From: Psoroptes ovis
Taxonomy: Eukaryota; Arthropoda; Arachnida; Sarcoptiformes; Psoroptidae
Direction of reading: 5' to 3'
DNA: 64,000 nt
Assembly: GCA_002943765.1 (NCBI GenBank)
Contig: PQWQ01000014.1
Location: forward strand, 806,001-870,000
Positions within the stretch are counted from its first letter, which is position 1. Each line of letters begins with the position of its first letter. Positions 39,342 through 51,593 of this stretch are shown piece by piece. The translations under genes and the position numbers were made by a program. The notes under the pieces were generated by a model, which worked only from the letters and a program-made list of their open reading frames with translations, made no database searches and had not been told where the DNA came from.

Positions 39342-41400
39342 CCCAAACATTTAAGAAAAGAAATTCAGATTACCTATGAAAACCTACTTGACCAGTAGAA
39401 TTCGAGAAAAAAAATTGATCAACCATATAAAACTGGTTGATTATTTTCATTATCAATATTATTATTAGAATCTTATAAAATTCACTTTTTTTTGAAGATC
39501 AATGATTAAAGATATACTGAAAAATGAAAACCGAAAAAAACAACGATAAATATTGCTTTGAAATAAAGAAAATTTCATTTTCAAATCTTTGAATTTAATT
39601 AATGAAAATCAAAAGTTTATTGACATTCAAAAAGTTTGATGAAAGTGAAAAAAAATTATCAGCCCAAATGAAAATAATAGTGAATTTTTCATTAACCTAA
39701 CATAAATTATCTAAAATTTATCTCTATTCAATTAAACATCGTGAGATCAATTGAGAAGATAAAAAGAATGAATTCGGTTCAGTTGATATTTATTACATGA
39801 AAAACGAGAATATATTATGTCGAATGATAAGATTTACCAAAAATTTATTTTAAGGAATTATCATTATTTTTTATTCTTCAATTTTTTCTGAAAATGAAAA
39901 GATAAATAATCTTCGAAACAAGAAGAAAAAATCATGAACCCACAATATTATTTGATTGCTATGGCGTCACGTAGATTATTGGCATTCGGAGAGAGAGTTT
40001 TCTTCTTTCCAATAATAAACAACCAGATTTGATTTAGAGAAAAAGTACCCAATAAATTAAAATGAATTTTCATGAATTTCAGCCATTTAAATCATTAAAA
40101 ATTCATTGAAAAACACTTGAAAACGAATTCGAAATTTCATTTTCAAATAAAAAAAAAGATAAAAAATGTGGTCATTGATCTTGAAATTTTTTAAGGAAAA
40201 TAAAATTTTATAAAAAATAAATTAAATACCCTTAAATAATAACGATTTGAACGATTCATTTGCAATTAAGATTTAATTTTTATTAAAATAATAAATTTCT
40301 TCATTTGATCTTAATGTCTTACAATCAAATACCAAACGAATGCAACCTATGACCAGAGATGTGCAACAGGTGTCGGTTTTTCTTTTGAAAGAAATTTCGT
40401 TTTTCAAATCAATAAAAGTGAACGAAAATCATTTTCATTCTTATCACATACGATTTTATCGAAATGTTTTAAAATTTATTCAAATTTAATCAAGATTTCG
40501 GAATCAAAAAAAATCAATTGAAATCGATATCAAACAACATCGATTTGAAATTGAATGTAAAATTTTTTTTCTTTGAAATCATTATCTATGATCATAATAA
40601 TAATAATGACATTTGTTATCATCAATACACCAAAGATAAAATTTTCAAAAATCGTTTCAATCTTTTAATATTCTTTATTTCCTTAAATCAATTGGAAATA
40701 AATTTTTAAAATCATTATCATCATCATCAATCGCTAACAATCAATGATGGACAACAATCAATCGAACGGTTTATTTTTTTTTTTTTTACATAAAATTCAT
40801 TGATTTTACTGATGAATGTTGTTGATGATATCTATTTGAATATCGGAAGTTTATTGTTGCTCTCGATTCATGAATAAAAGGTAAAAATTTTACACTTATT
40901 TTTTCAACGTGTGTGTGTTTGTGTGTGTGCATTCATTCATACACAAAAAAAAGTCATGAATACATTCAAGTTTAGTTTGAAAGTTCAATTTCATCAATGC
41001 TTTTGATGGAAAAAAAGGAAATTTTTCATACGTAGGAGATAAATTGATTGTCATTGTCAAAGAATGAATCAAAATAATTGTAAATGATAATTATAATGAT
41101 AATGATGATAATAATGATAATAATAATATTTCACCAAACATGTCATGTCATTTTGAAAATTTCAATTTGAAAAGCCAAAAATGATATCAAAATTAAAATC
41201 ATTTTCCCAAAAAAAAAAAAAAAATATTAAAAAAATCCGGATATATTTCCGATTTGAATTTTTGAATTGAATATGAATCATGTAAATGAATGAATGAATG
41301 CACACAAAACCGATTCACATTTGATTTCAATTTACATTACATGATGATAATAATAATAATAATGATATTAATCATAATAATAATGAAAGCAATGAAAATA

Positions 41401-41485
41401 TATTAGGCTGTCCGAAAAGTTCATTTTGCTTAATCAATAGAGTTTGCACATGAAAATCGGCCAGAACTTTCCGGACAACCTAATA
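41401..41485. mobile_element. Mariner-type MITE, type A
   Basis: An 85-bp TA-flanked unit from TTAGGCTGTCCGAAAAGTTC to CTTTCCGGACAACCTAA, with core TTGCTTAATCAATAGAGTTT. It sits inside an ATC/AAT microsatellite, which makes the TA target easy to see. Confidence 0.88.
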
Positions 41486-42388
41486 CAAATACATTCATCA
41501 TCATCATCATCATTATCATCATCATGAGTTTGATTATAATAAATCACGACCAAATTATGTTTTGAAATTATTATTTTTCAATATTTTATTGTTATGTTTA
41601 TTCATGTTTTTTTTTTGAAATAAAAATAATTTTCTTATATTTCTTATGAAATATAATATTCCATATTGTCATTGTTAGATTGACATTTGAAAATGGTAGA
41701 AAGAAATTTGAAGTAAAAAATGAATTTCTTTTGATGTTGAAATTTCAATTTCTGAAAAATTTTTTCATTATTTGTATTTCATCATTGAATTGTCTTTCGA
41801 TTGAACCTCAAATTTTTCAAAATTATTTTATTTTATTTTATTTTTTGAGTTAAACAAAATAAAATAAAACAGGTGAAAATAATGCATCTTAATCATTACT
41901 ACTGATAAATCAATCATTTTTCAAATATTGAAAAATGAAGGAAACAAAAAGAATGTTTAAGGTTTAATTTTTCAACTTTTATGTTTAGCAAGCATGGTTG
42001 TAGCTGCTAATGCTTTTTTATTTGAAATTAAATCAAAGAAAGCAAAATGAATTGAGATTAATTATCGATCATTATTGACCAAATACACATTCAATCAATC
42101 ATAATCGATCAATCGAATTTTTTTTTTATTACTCTAATTTCATTGTTTGTTTTTGTTTTTATTTGTTTTTAATTCATTTTTGATTCATTTCTCTTTATTG
42201 ACCAACATAATAATTTCGTTTACTTGTTACCAGGTGTATGTAGAAAATAAAGCAATCAAATTTAAGAAATGATGATGATGATTTATGACACAATACAGAT
42301 GATCATCATCGTTATTGAATTGTGTCATCTTAATACAAGATATTTAGAACAAATTATGTTATATGTTGTACATGGTTCAATGTTTATT

Positions 42389-42472
42389 TATCTGGTTGTC
42401 CGTAAAGTTCTGGCCGATTTTCATGAGCAACTCTACTGAGTGAACGAAATGAACTTTTCGGACAACCTAATA
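42389..42472. mobile_element. Mariner-type MITE, type A
   Basis: An 84-bp TA-flanked unit from TCTGGTTGTCCGTAAAGTTC to CTTTTCGGACAACCTAA, with the core CTGGCCGATTTTCATGAGC followed by AACTCTACTGAG. Confidence 0.87.
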
Positions 42473-44310
42473 TTTATTTATTATTTTGAATTAAAAAAAT
42501 AAATTTTCAATTCAAAATCAAAATCTGGATTATTTCAGTTTTCCATTTTTTCGTAGAATCAAAATTCAACGATGATGTTGATACAATGGAAGCAAAATCT
42601 TATTTCATAATATTTCTATTAATAACTATTAAAAATGTTGAAAGCACAGAGAAAAAATAATAGATATGAATTGAAAGAAATCATTTTTTCTTCTTTTTGA
42701 AATTCATTGATAAATTTCAATGCAGTGAATTTAATCAAAAATGACAATTTTGATGGAAATTTCATTCATTGAACAGATTGAATTCAATGATCTTCATGAA
42801 TCATGTCGCAAGCATTGAAAACTTTTACATGATGGCACATGTATCATGTCAAATTTGAAACATTGATGGACACTGAAATCTTATTGACCCGAAGATTTTG
42901 TGCCCTTTTTTTCCTCTCAATTCGATAATTTCCACAATTTTCAATTTTTCAAATATTGATTCAGTGATCACTGAGATAGTGATGACATCGACCTTTCGAT
43001 TAAACAAAAAAATCAATCAAAAATAATAATTTTCAACTAAGATGATTATGATTTTGATTCTAAGAAAATTTTACGATTTTTTTAAATAATATTGGAATTA
43101 TTTTAGCTTGACCTTTGATTGGTGAACTAGTTCGTAAGAATCTGAATTAATCTTTGTTGACTTTTTCCAGTTTAAATTTGACCATTCGAATAATTGAAAC
43201 AGATTTTATCGCTGAAACAAAAGCACTAAACAAACAAATCTAAAAATTTTCAAAAAATTTAAATCTAAATAGATCACCATAGATGTGTGAATGAATAATT
43301 AGTACACTTGATTAATTAATTAATTTTTTTATGGACACTGTCATCATTCATCCAAAGAAAAAAAAACAGTATTGTTCAAGCCACCTGATGACCGTATTTA
43401 ATTGAAAATATTTCATTTTTTGCCTTTGTAAAGTTCATTTTAAAAAATAAATAAATAAATAAGCAAAATTTCAAGGTTATTTTAATTTGTTTTTTTTATT
43501 TTGAATTGAATTTCAAAGATAATTTGACCATATGTAAATTTATTCGTTGACATTTCAAATTCTTCATCATCATCATCATCCATTGTTTCTATTTGTTTAT
43601 TAATTAATCATGTTTCTGTGTTATTCTAAAGTTGAATAACTTTTTTCTCTGCATTTCAAGCGTTTCATTTCAAAAATACATTCAAATGTTCAAAAAAATC
43701 GTGATTTGAATAATGTATGCGTTTCTGTACTATCCCTATTATTATTATTGTTATTAATTTAAATTGAAATTTTATTTTTAAAAATTATTTTATTTTCAAA
43801 ATTTATTTATTTTTAAAATTCATTTCATCTCAAAATAATGAAATATTTTGGTCATCTTTTCTGGTATTTCTTTGAATTTTGATCAAAATCAACTCAAAAA
43901 TTATTGATTTTCCATGCAAAATATTAATATTATATTAAAACCAAAAACATATTGTTAAGAGGATTTAAATTTTTAGAGATTTGAATTCGATTTTCAATTA
44001 TTTTTTATTTTCTTCAGTGGATAAAATACTTTATTTATTGAATAAAATGATTATTATTATTATGATTATGATTATCGGTCTCATCATTATTTGGCGTTTC
44101 ATATTATTATTATCATCATCGTTTTAATAATAAAGAGACAATCAAAAATGTTCAGCCACCAACATTTAAATAACTGTAAAGAGTAAATGGAAATCATGTT
44201 GGATGATGAATATAAATGAAAATAACTGAATGACAAGTCCCTGTGAATCAACTTTTATTATTACTCGGTAAATTAACAAATTGTTTTTTGGTTCATTTTT
44301 GGTTTGATTA

Positions 44311-44341
44311 TTGTGTGTATGTGTGTGTGTGTGTGCGTGTG
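44311..44341. repeat. (GT)n-rich microsatellite
   Basis: An interrupted GT dinucleotide run (TGTGTGTATGTGTGTG...), about 15 units. Confidence 0.85.
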
Positions 44342-45611
44342 ACGCCCAAGCAAACAAACATCAACAAATGATGATGGCACCGACTGAAAAAGAAAAAATA
44401 AATGGATTGATTGTTGTTGTTGTTGTTCATTTATTGTTAAAGACATCTTTAAATCATCTTCAAATGACTAAATTTTACATTTTTCATTCATTTTTCTATT
44501 TTTTTCCAAGATTTTTGTGGGCTCAAAAGAGAACCAATTTCAAATGTTTTTGCATGTGTATGTCTCGATTTGTGTGTGTGCTTTAGAAAAAAATAAAATG
44601 GATGAGATGAAATTTGGATAAAATGGAGAGTTTTTTTTTTGCATTCAATTTGAAATTTTCATTTCATTTTTTTTTTCTTTGAGAAAATAAATATTTCAAT
44701 GAAAGTGAAATTCTTCGATATTTATGTTTGGAAATATTTTTCAATGAATAAATGAATGAATGAATCAAAACAAAATCTAAAATATTGAATCAACAAACTT
44801 TACAAATTTCATTTTTCATTGATTATATGTTTCGATGTCAATAAATGAAAAGTCAGTTTTGATTGGTGAATCTTTTCAATTTTTTTTCGATCCATTTGTT
44901 TGACTTGATCAGAATTTTCTTTATTGAATTTCATCAGCGAATTTCTATGAAAAATTCACCAATAATCACCTGAAAACGTTTTGAAAATTTTTCTACAAAT
45001 TTTTTTCAGTGAAATATTTTTTGATATTCTGTCGAATAATACAAACATTTTCGAATAATTTGATCCACTTTCGATCATTTTATTTCAATTCAATCACCCG
45101 AGAATTGATATATCTTCATCGAAACCCAAAAATCTTATAAATCCAATGAAAAATGTAAGTTTTTCCCTTTAATCAAATTTTATCCATAATCATTTCCTGC
45201 CAATTTACCAGAAAAAATTTAAAAATTAATTTCCTTTCTTATTAAAATATTCTCATGAATAAAAATTTAAATTATTATTCATAATTTATTTGATTTATGA
45301 TTCAATTATTATTATGCGAAATTAATTTGTGTAAAAAAAACTTAATTAAAATTAATTCAAGATTTGATTATAATAATAATGATAGAAGAAAAAAAAACCT
45401 AAATGAATATTGCCATATTTTATCCATGAGAAAAATCAAAGAGATAAATCCAAACAGCAAAAAATGACTTAAGAAAATTTCACTGCTTTTTTTGCATACA
45501 TATATCATATTGCAATTATAATCGTTATTTTTATCTGGTCATCATCATTATTATTATTATTTCATTTTAATGATGAAATATTTATATTTTTTTGAATGAT
45601 TGTTTTTTTTG

Positions 45612-45692
45612 TGAGGTTGTCCGAAAAGTTCTTTTTGCTTAATCAATAGAGTTGCTGACATAAAATCGGCCACAACTTTCCGGACAACCTAT
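45612..45692. mobile_element. Mariner-type MITE, type A
   Basis: About 81 bp from TGAGGTTGTCCGAAAAGTTC to CTTTCCGGACAACCTAT, with core GCTTAATCAATAGAGTTGC. The TA flanks have been lost on both sides. Confidence 0.82.
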
Positions 45693-46919
45693 CATCAGAC
45701 ATTGATAAGACACCAAACAATGAAATTAAATCACTTTTTTTTTTCATCATCGTTGCCCACCATCATTTATTGTTGTTGACCATATTTTGTTGTTGGCCAT
45801 ATCATGATTCTTTTGTTTAGGGGAAAAAATTGAAAAATTTTTCAATTTTCAAAGCAAAAAAAAAAAACGGAAGAAAATACATTATGAGATTGTGTATTAG
45901 ATTAGACTACCTTAAACTACCTAGGTGTCTTGTTATCTTTGTTTGAAAATAAAAATAAAATGAATAAAATATAAAAATAAAAGTAATTCAATTTGAATCT
46001 GTATTTTTGCAACCACATTTTTCTTAAAAAAATATTTTCTTAAAATGAATATTTTTGCATTCAAAATAAACGGAAAAAGCTAAACTTATCTTCATCATCG
46101 TCTACATCGTTATTGTTGTTATTACAATATTTTCATTTTTAGATAACGTGATTATGCATATATACAAGTGCATATTCAACTGAATAGCACAATGTACAAA
46201 CGATAATGTTGTTTTAGGTTGCAGCAGTTGATGCATTTTGAACGTAAAATATGATATTTACGGTGGTTTAATTGAAAGAAAAAAAAATTGAAATGAAATT
46301 TTTTTTTACATCGTGACCGTTGTCATCATTTTGCAGTGATGCGGTCTTTTTTCGGCCGAAGATTATGTTTTTTTGGTCGAAGAATGATATGATACAAATG
46401 TAACAATTCATTTCAGAAAATGAATTTGACTTTTATTTTTGAAATGAATTTTTGAAATTTAAAATTCCTTTGAATTTAATTTTTTTCGTATCTGACCAAA
46501 AATGGTCACTTTGGCCTAATCAACATTATCAACTATGTATAAATATTATTGAATTTGATTTTAAATTGCAATTTGATCTTAAATTTGAACTGTTTCATCC
46601 AAAATTTTCGATATAATTATGAGAAAATTTCAATTTTAAATCATTTTAAAATGATTACTTTTCTGCACCTTCGTTTTTGCTGCAATCAAAGTCATCAATC
46701 TTTTGAAATTTGAAATCTGATCGGATATAAATCTGAAATTTATCGGGTCGATTTTTCCGTTTGGTTTAATATATTTGAATATTTTGCCCAAAATTAAGGC
46801 TCAGCTCAGTTCAGCTCTGAGATATCGATTTCATGATTTGATGAAATGCCGTATTTTATTTTTATTTTTATTTTCTTTTTGATCATTTTATCAAATCAAG
46901 AACAATAAGTGAAGAAAAA

Positions 46920-47003
46920 TATTGGGTTGTCCGAAAAGTTTTTGCCGATTTTCAGATGTTTTTCAATCGATAAATCGGCAAAAACTTTCCGGACAACCTA
47001 AAA
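46920..47003. mobile_element. Mariner-type MITE, hairpin type B
   Basis: About 84 bp from TTGGGTTGTCCGAAAAGTTT to CTTTCCGGACAACCTAA. The inner arms TTTTTGCCGATTTT and AAATCGGCAAAAA are complementary, so this copy can fold into an almost perfect hairpin of about 33 paired bases with a short loop (CAGATGTTTTTCAATCGAT). It is the best-preserved type-B copy in the window. Confidence 0.9.
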
Positions 47004-48005
47004 TAAATTTTTTTTTTCGGAAAAAATCAAATAAATTGATACTTTTCCGGGCATGTAAATTTCAATTTTCCAATGAAACTTTGTATTCATTTCGTACAAA
47101 TGTAAATCATTGCTGATGATGATGATGATCGAAAATCTAAGCATTTCATCGATGAATGTGATTTGATAAAGTTATCGGACATTACCAACAACAACAACAG
47201 CAACAACAACACTATCACATCATATCGAGCAATCTTTTTTGACACATATCGAAACATTTTGTAAAATTTGTCTTTTTTTCTGCCAAATCAATCATAATTT
47301 TATCATTTAATTTGAAATTGCGATTGATTTCCATAGTCAAATGTCAAATTAATCAAATATGAAATCGATAATCGATTGTAAATTGATCAAAATTCTCCCC
47401 TCCCCAAAATCATTACCATAATCATCATGATGAGCGATTCTTAAAGAAATTTTTGATGTCCGGGAAATTTTTTTTTTTTTTTGAAGCAAATTGAACAAAA
47501 ATTTCTTTAAAATTCAAATTCAAATTGATTGAAATAATGGATTAGGAAAATGAAAAAAAAAAATGAAAATCAAACCACATTATTCAATGATGTAACACAT
47601 GTTTGTTAATGGATGTGATACAATATTATTATTATCATAATCATTATACTTGTAATAATGATATGGAATGAATGATTGTTGATTTTTTTATGAATAATTT
47701 TTTTTCAACAAAAAATTACTGGGGATTTTCAAAAAAATCTTCAATTCAAAGCTACAGCAATTGAGCATTAAATTGATTCGACATAATTTTATTTGTGTGT
47801 CCGTTTTGAGCTAATTCCAATTGATTTAATGTTTTTTTTTTAATATTTGTAACGATCAAATATCATTATTATTACCATAGAATGATGTTAATACTAATGA
47901 GGAATCTGTAACAAATTTTAAATTAAAAAAAAATAAGTTGAATTCAAATTCAATTCATTCATTCACACATGTTTAAATGTTTGACAATCGATACTAATTT
48001 CAAAC

Positions 48006-48089
48006 ACTAGGCTGTCCCATAAGTTCTTGCTGTTTTTTAAATTTTTTTGTCATTTGAAAAACGGCAAGAACTTATGGGACATTCTAATA
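48006..48089. mobile_element. Mariner-type MITE, type C
   Basis: About 84 bp from TAGGCTGTCCCATAAGTTCT to AGAACTTATGGGACATTCTA. The arms are perfect over CCCATAAGTTCTTGC and GCAAGAACTTATGGG, and the loop is T-rich. The terminal motif (CCCATAAG) differs from types A and B (CCGAAAAG), so it probably derives from another mariner lineage. Confidence 0.82.
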
Positions 48090-48997
48090 TTTTGTATTTA
48101 TATTTTTTTTTTCAAATATTTCCAAATTTGAAAATTTTGCAAAATTCCATTAATAATTTTTAAAGATGGGCGTTTGTTGTTGATGTTCGAAACACTAATC
48201 ATGATCATTATTTTTATTATTATAAATTATCATTTATTATTATCGATTATTTACCATAAAACAATTTTTTTTCTTCATTTTGAAGAAATCCCAAATAATC
48301 AAGCTAAAAGAACCAAACCTAAAAAATTAGTTGTCAATTTGGGAAAATTTCCGAAAACAAATCAGATACGGTTTTCATTCGGTGTTCATTTGTTCATTTG
48401 ATCAAAATATTTCAAAAATAATCATTTTTTTAGTTTATTTCATATTTTTATTTTCGAATATTTTTTTTCAAAAATTTCTTAGAACCATTTAAGAAATACT
48501 CATCCCCTGAAATATTATAATAATAATAATAAACATTTCCGGAACACAAATATTTTTTCCACAAATAAAAATATATTGATCATCATCTCAATCATCATCA
48601 TTATTATCTATTGATTCGATTCATTATTCATCATAAGAAGAAAACAAATAAGAAATATTTAAAAATACCAGAAAAACTGCCATATTTGTCTATAGTTTTT
48701 TACAATTTTTTTCCCCAATACAAACAAGCTGATATGACAGTCAAAAATGAATTTAACCCATTGATGATTTGATGCAAACAAACAAACAAACGAACCATTA
48801 AAGACAAAACGAAACAAATAAATCGAAAAATACAATCGAAAAAAACATTAGGGAAATTTTCTCGTTTCTTTTGTTCATGCTACACCCATTGTTATCTGTT
48901 GCTTTGAAAAACAAGAAGACGATAGTATTTGGTCATTCATTTTCATTCATTCATTCATTATTCAACCAAAAAAAACATTTCCCACCAATCAAATTTA

Positions 48998-50190
48998 ATG
49001 ATAATTAATGCTTCAATAAACAAAATGTGGTCATCATTGACAAGCTCGACATCTTCCTGTTCCAACCAACCATTCATCGATAATTGTTGTAATAATAATA
49101 ATGATGATGATGATGATAATTCAAAAATTGGTTTAAATAATCGAAATTTACAGTTTAAAAATGACAATTCAATGATCGATGATAATGAAGATGATAATAA
49201 TAATAATAATAATGAAGAAATTGATAATGATAAATGCGCCAAATTAGGTAGAAAAAAACAATGTATTAATAGTTATTATAATCATAGTAATTATAATGTT
49301 AATAATATAAATTTTAATCGATGTTTATGGTGGTCGAGGTGGTGGTGGGGGTCATCATCATCATCATCATCATCAACAACAAATAGACAATCATTTACAA
49401 TCATCATGATCATATTATTGTCAATCATTATGACAGCATCAATAGCAGGTTTGTTGATTGTTTTTTTAAAAATGAAAATTTTTTGACCAAAATGTTTTTT
49501 TTCTTGTAACAAATTGCGTGACAATGAATTGTCATTGTTGATGGTTTCAAAATACTTTGATTTTTATTTTTTACTTTTTACATTATTTTAGATTGCCGTT
49601 TACGCAAGGTAAATTGCAGATTAATTGTTGAAATTTTTTTCTATGATTTTAAATGGAAATTCTTTCATTTTTTTCTTTGTTAGTCACGAAGATTTCATAG
49701 AACATTATCATCATCATCATCGACGAATAATCGTAAAAACAACAGAGGTATGGCCATACATTTTACTTGTGCTGGAAAACCGGTCGGTTATTATGCTGAT
49801 CCTGATTTTGAATGTCGTATATTTCATGTATGCGATAATTTTGGCCGCCGTATACCGATGAATTGTCCACCACAAACAATGTTTAATCAAATGTATCGTG
49901 TTTGTGATTGGGAATATAATGTTGATTGTCCATCATCGAAATCATGGTATCATGTTAATACGGCAACTGATCATTTTGAAGAAACAATTGTAACGAATGA
50001 ATCGAAACAATCTATTCGGAGACCGGTTGAAGATTTAAAAGAAAAATCAGATGATAGCAATGAAGATAGATCACATATTGCATCTGGAAATGACATTTTG
50101 AAAATATCGAAACAAGAACAGCCTTCACCGCAGCAATCGCAACCTGTAGAATTTTATCCATCATGGACAACAATGCCATTCGCAAAATAA
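48998..50190 (+). CDS. Membrane-anchored chitin-binding (CBM14) protein with microexon
   Basis: Three exons, 48998-49448, 49592-49608 and 49684-50190, giving 324 residues. Exon 2 is only 17 nt; with it the frame runs without a break from the membrane helix (SFTIIMIILLSIIMTASIA) into DCRLRK and then SRRFHRTL; without it the frame breaks. The head (about 1-125) is Asn/Asp-rich and ends in a Trp cluster (CLWWSRWWWG). The helix is at about 130-150. The C-terminal part carries one peritrophin-A type chitin-binding domain (about 180-240) with six cysteines in typical spacing: FTCAG, FECRIF, HVCDNFG, MNCPP, RVCDWEYNVDC. The layout suggests a type II membrane protein presenting a chitin-binding head to cuticle or peritrophic matrix. 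An ATG at 49025 is an alternative start. AATAAA follows at 50211. Confidence 0.85.
49592..49608 (+). other. 17-nt microexon of the chitin-binding gene
   Basis: It is bounded by TATTTTAG on the left and GTAAAT on the right. It enters in phase 1 and leaves in phase 0, exactly what is needed to join the 49448 donor to the 49684 acceptor. It encodes (with the split Asp) DCRLRK, a basic stop-transfer-like sequence just after the membrane helix. Confidence 0.75.
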
Positions 50191-50210
50191 TGATCGACAA
50201 TTAATCGACA

Positions 50211-50216
50211 AATAAA
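50211..50216 (+). promoter_or_regulatory. Poly(A) signal of the chitin-binding gene
   Basis: AATAAA 20 bp past the stop at 50190, ahead of the next same-strand gene at 50463. Confidence 0.6.
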
Positions 50217-50462
50217 AATAATGATTAACAACAAAATAAAAATTACAAACAATTGTAGAATGAAATAAAATAAAATTTAATGATAATTTCTCCATTTTTA
50301 CAATTTATTTATGTAAATTTCCCTTACATTATTCAATTATTCGAAATTTTTGCTTAATCAAATTTTAATTTCGATTTTTAAATTTTTATATATTTCATCA
50401 CTATTTTCCACTTTTACCATAAATACATTAATTTGATTCAGTATTGTTCCTAATAAAAAAAA

Positions 50463-51355
50463 ATGAGCAAACAAAAACAACAAGAAAATTTGAAAATTTT
50501 GAATGAATACAAATTATCATTAATAAAATCGATTGATTTCGATGAAGTAATCACAAAGTTTTCACAATTTCTGATGAAATTGGAAAAAATTTCCAAAAAA
50601 TTTTATGGACAAATTGTCAATGGAAACGATTTTCAAACAATTGATTTTTCAAAATTATTTAAAATTTGTTCTAAAACATTACGACAAATTTCGACTGAAA
50701 TGATGACAGGTAATTCAATGATATCGTTTGGACAATGTTTTAACATGAGTCATCGACCGTTTTTTATTGAATTAAATCAAAATGAATCGACAATCAAATC
50801 AGATGTATTATTGAATAAATTTATCAATGAAATAAGCGAATATTTGATCGATTTATATGATTATTTGAATCAAATATATTTTTCATTACAATTATTGATG
50901 CCAAAAATAATCGATGGTGAATTTAATTCAATCGAATTTTTGATGGAAATGATTGATCTCATTGATTCTTTCATGAGTAATATTCAAAAAGGTAAATTGA
51001 TTTTCTTTTTTTTCAAGTATTTAGATTTGATCAATCTAAAAAAATTAATTTGATTTCAATCTAATACACAGCATATCAATGGTTAACCAGTTACAATGAA
51101 CAAAGATCTAATTTTATAATTAATTTTATAAAAAATTGTCATTCAGAAGATGATTGTAATATCATTAATAATTTTGTCAATGATTCATTGATTATGTTTG
51201 AAAAAATATTTAATGATTTATATCGTTATCAATTATTGTGTGAACAATTATTCATTGTAAACAATGATCAATTGATTGAAATGAAAAATCAAAATTTTTC
51301 AGTGATACAACCAGATAATAATAGTAGGATTAGGTATGAAAATTTTTATCAATAA
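50463..51355 (+). CDS. Helical protein, function unknown
   Basis: Two exons, 50463-50991 and 51072-51355, giving 270 residues across an 80-bp intron; phase 1 joins AAA G to CA TAT. The protein is rich in Leu, Ile, Phe, Lys and Asn, with heptad-like hydrophobic spacing over most of its length (for example ITKFSQFLMKLEKISKKF and LIDLYDYLNQIYFSLQLLMP), so I expect an alpha-helical bundle. No signal peptide, membrane helix or known motif is seen. It could be a subunit of a larger complex, but I do not recognise the family. A donor-like AG/GTATGA near 51333 leaves open a longer 3' end; the AATAAA at 51374-51379 supports stopping here. It converges on the Kelch gene. Confidence 0.72.
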
Positions 51356-51373
51356 AATTCCTTTTCGAAAAAA

Positions 51374-51379
51374 AATAAA
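51374..51379 (+). promoter_or_regulatory. Poly(A) signal of the helical-protein gene
   Basis: AATAAA 18 bp after the stop codon at 51353-51355. It lies only 17 bp before the opposing gene's signal at 51396-51401. Confidence 0.55.
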
Positions 51380-51395
51380 ATAAAATGAATATGAT

Positions 51396-51401
51396 TTTAT
51401 T
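51396..51401 (-). promoter_or_regulatory. Poly(A) signal of the Kelch gene
   Basis: Minus-strand AATAAA about 190 bp past the Kelch stop (51594-51596). Its cleavage zone would enter the 3' end of the plus-strand gene, so the two 3' UTRs probably overlap. Confidence 0.45.
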
Positions 51402-51593
51402 AATGTAATTTTTTTTTTTGATTATGGCAAAAATATATGTGAGAATATTTTATCAATAAAATGATCCAAATTTTTTTCAGGCATATTTTTTTTTTTTTTT
51501 TCATTATTAATTCCCATCCTTATTGATCCTTTTGGATGATTTATGTTATATATTTTTTTACCAATAATTTCAGTCTTTAAATCATCTTCATTG

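Larger units (their letters stand above)
39342..48997. other. Gene-poor non-coding region
   Basis: About 9.6 kb with no gene I can support. It contains five MITEs (41401-41485, 42389-42472, 45612-45692, 46920-47003, 48006-48089), a GT-rich tract at 44311-44341 and a slightly GC-richer patch near 46310-46390 and 46795-46830. A good donor follows a short ATG frame at 45146-45154 (ATGAAAAAT then GTAAGT) and could be the first exon of an unseen or alternative transcript. Confidence 0.55.

Noticed and set aside
49625..49861. Plus-strand 78-codon frame overlapping the CBM14 exon
   Set aside because: Wrong frame relative to the chitin-binding cysteines; it shares bases with the exon starting at 49684.
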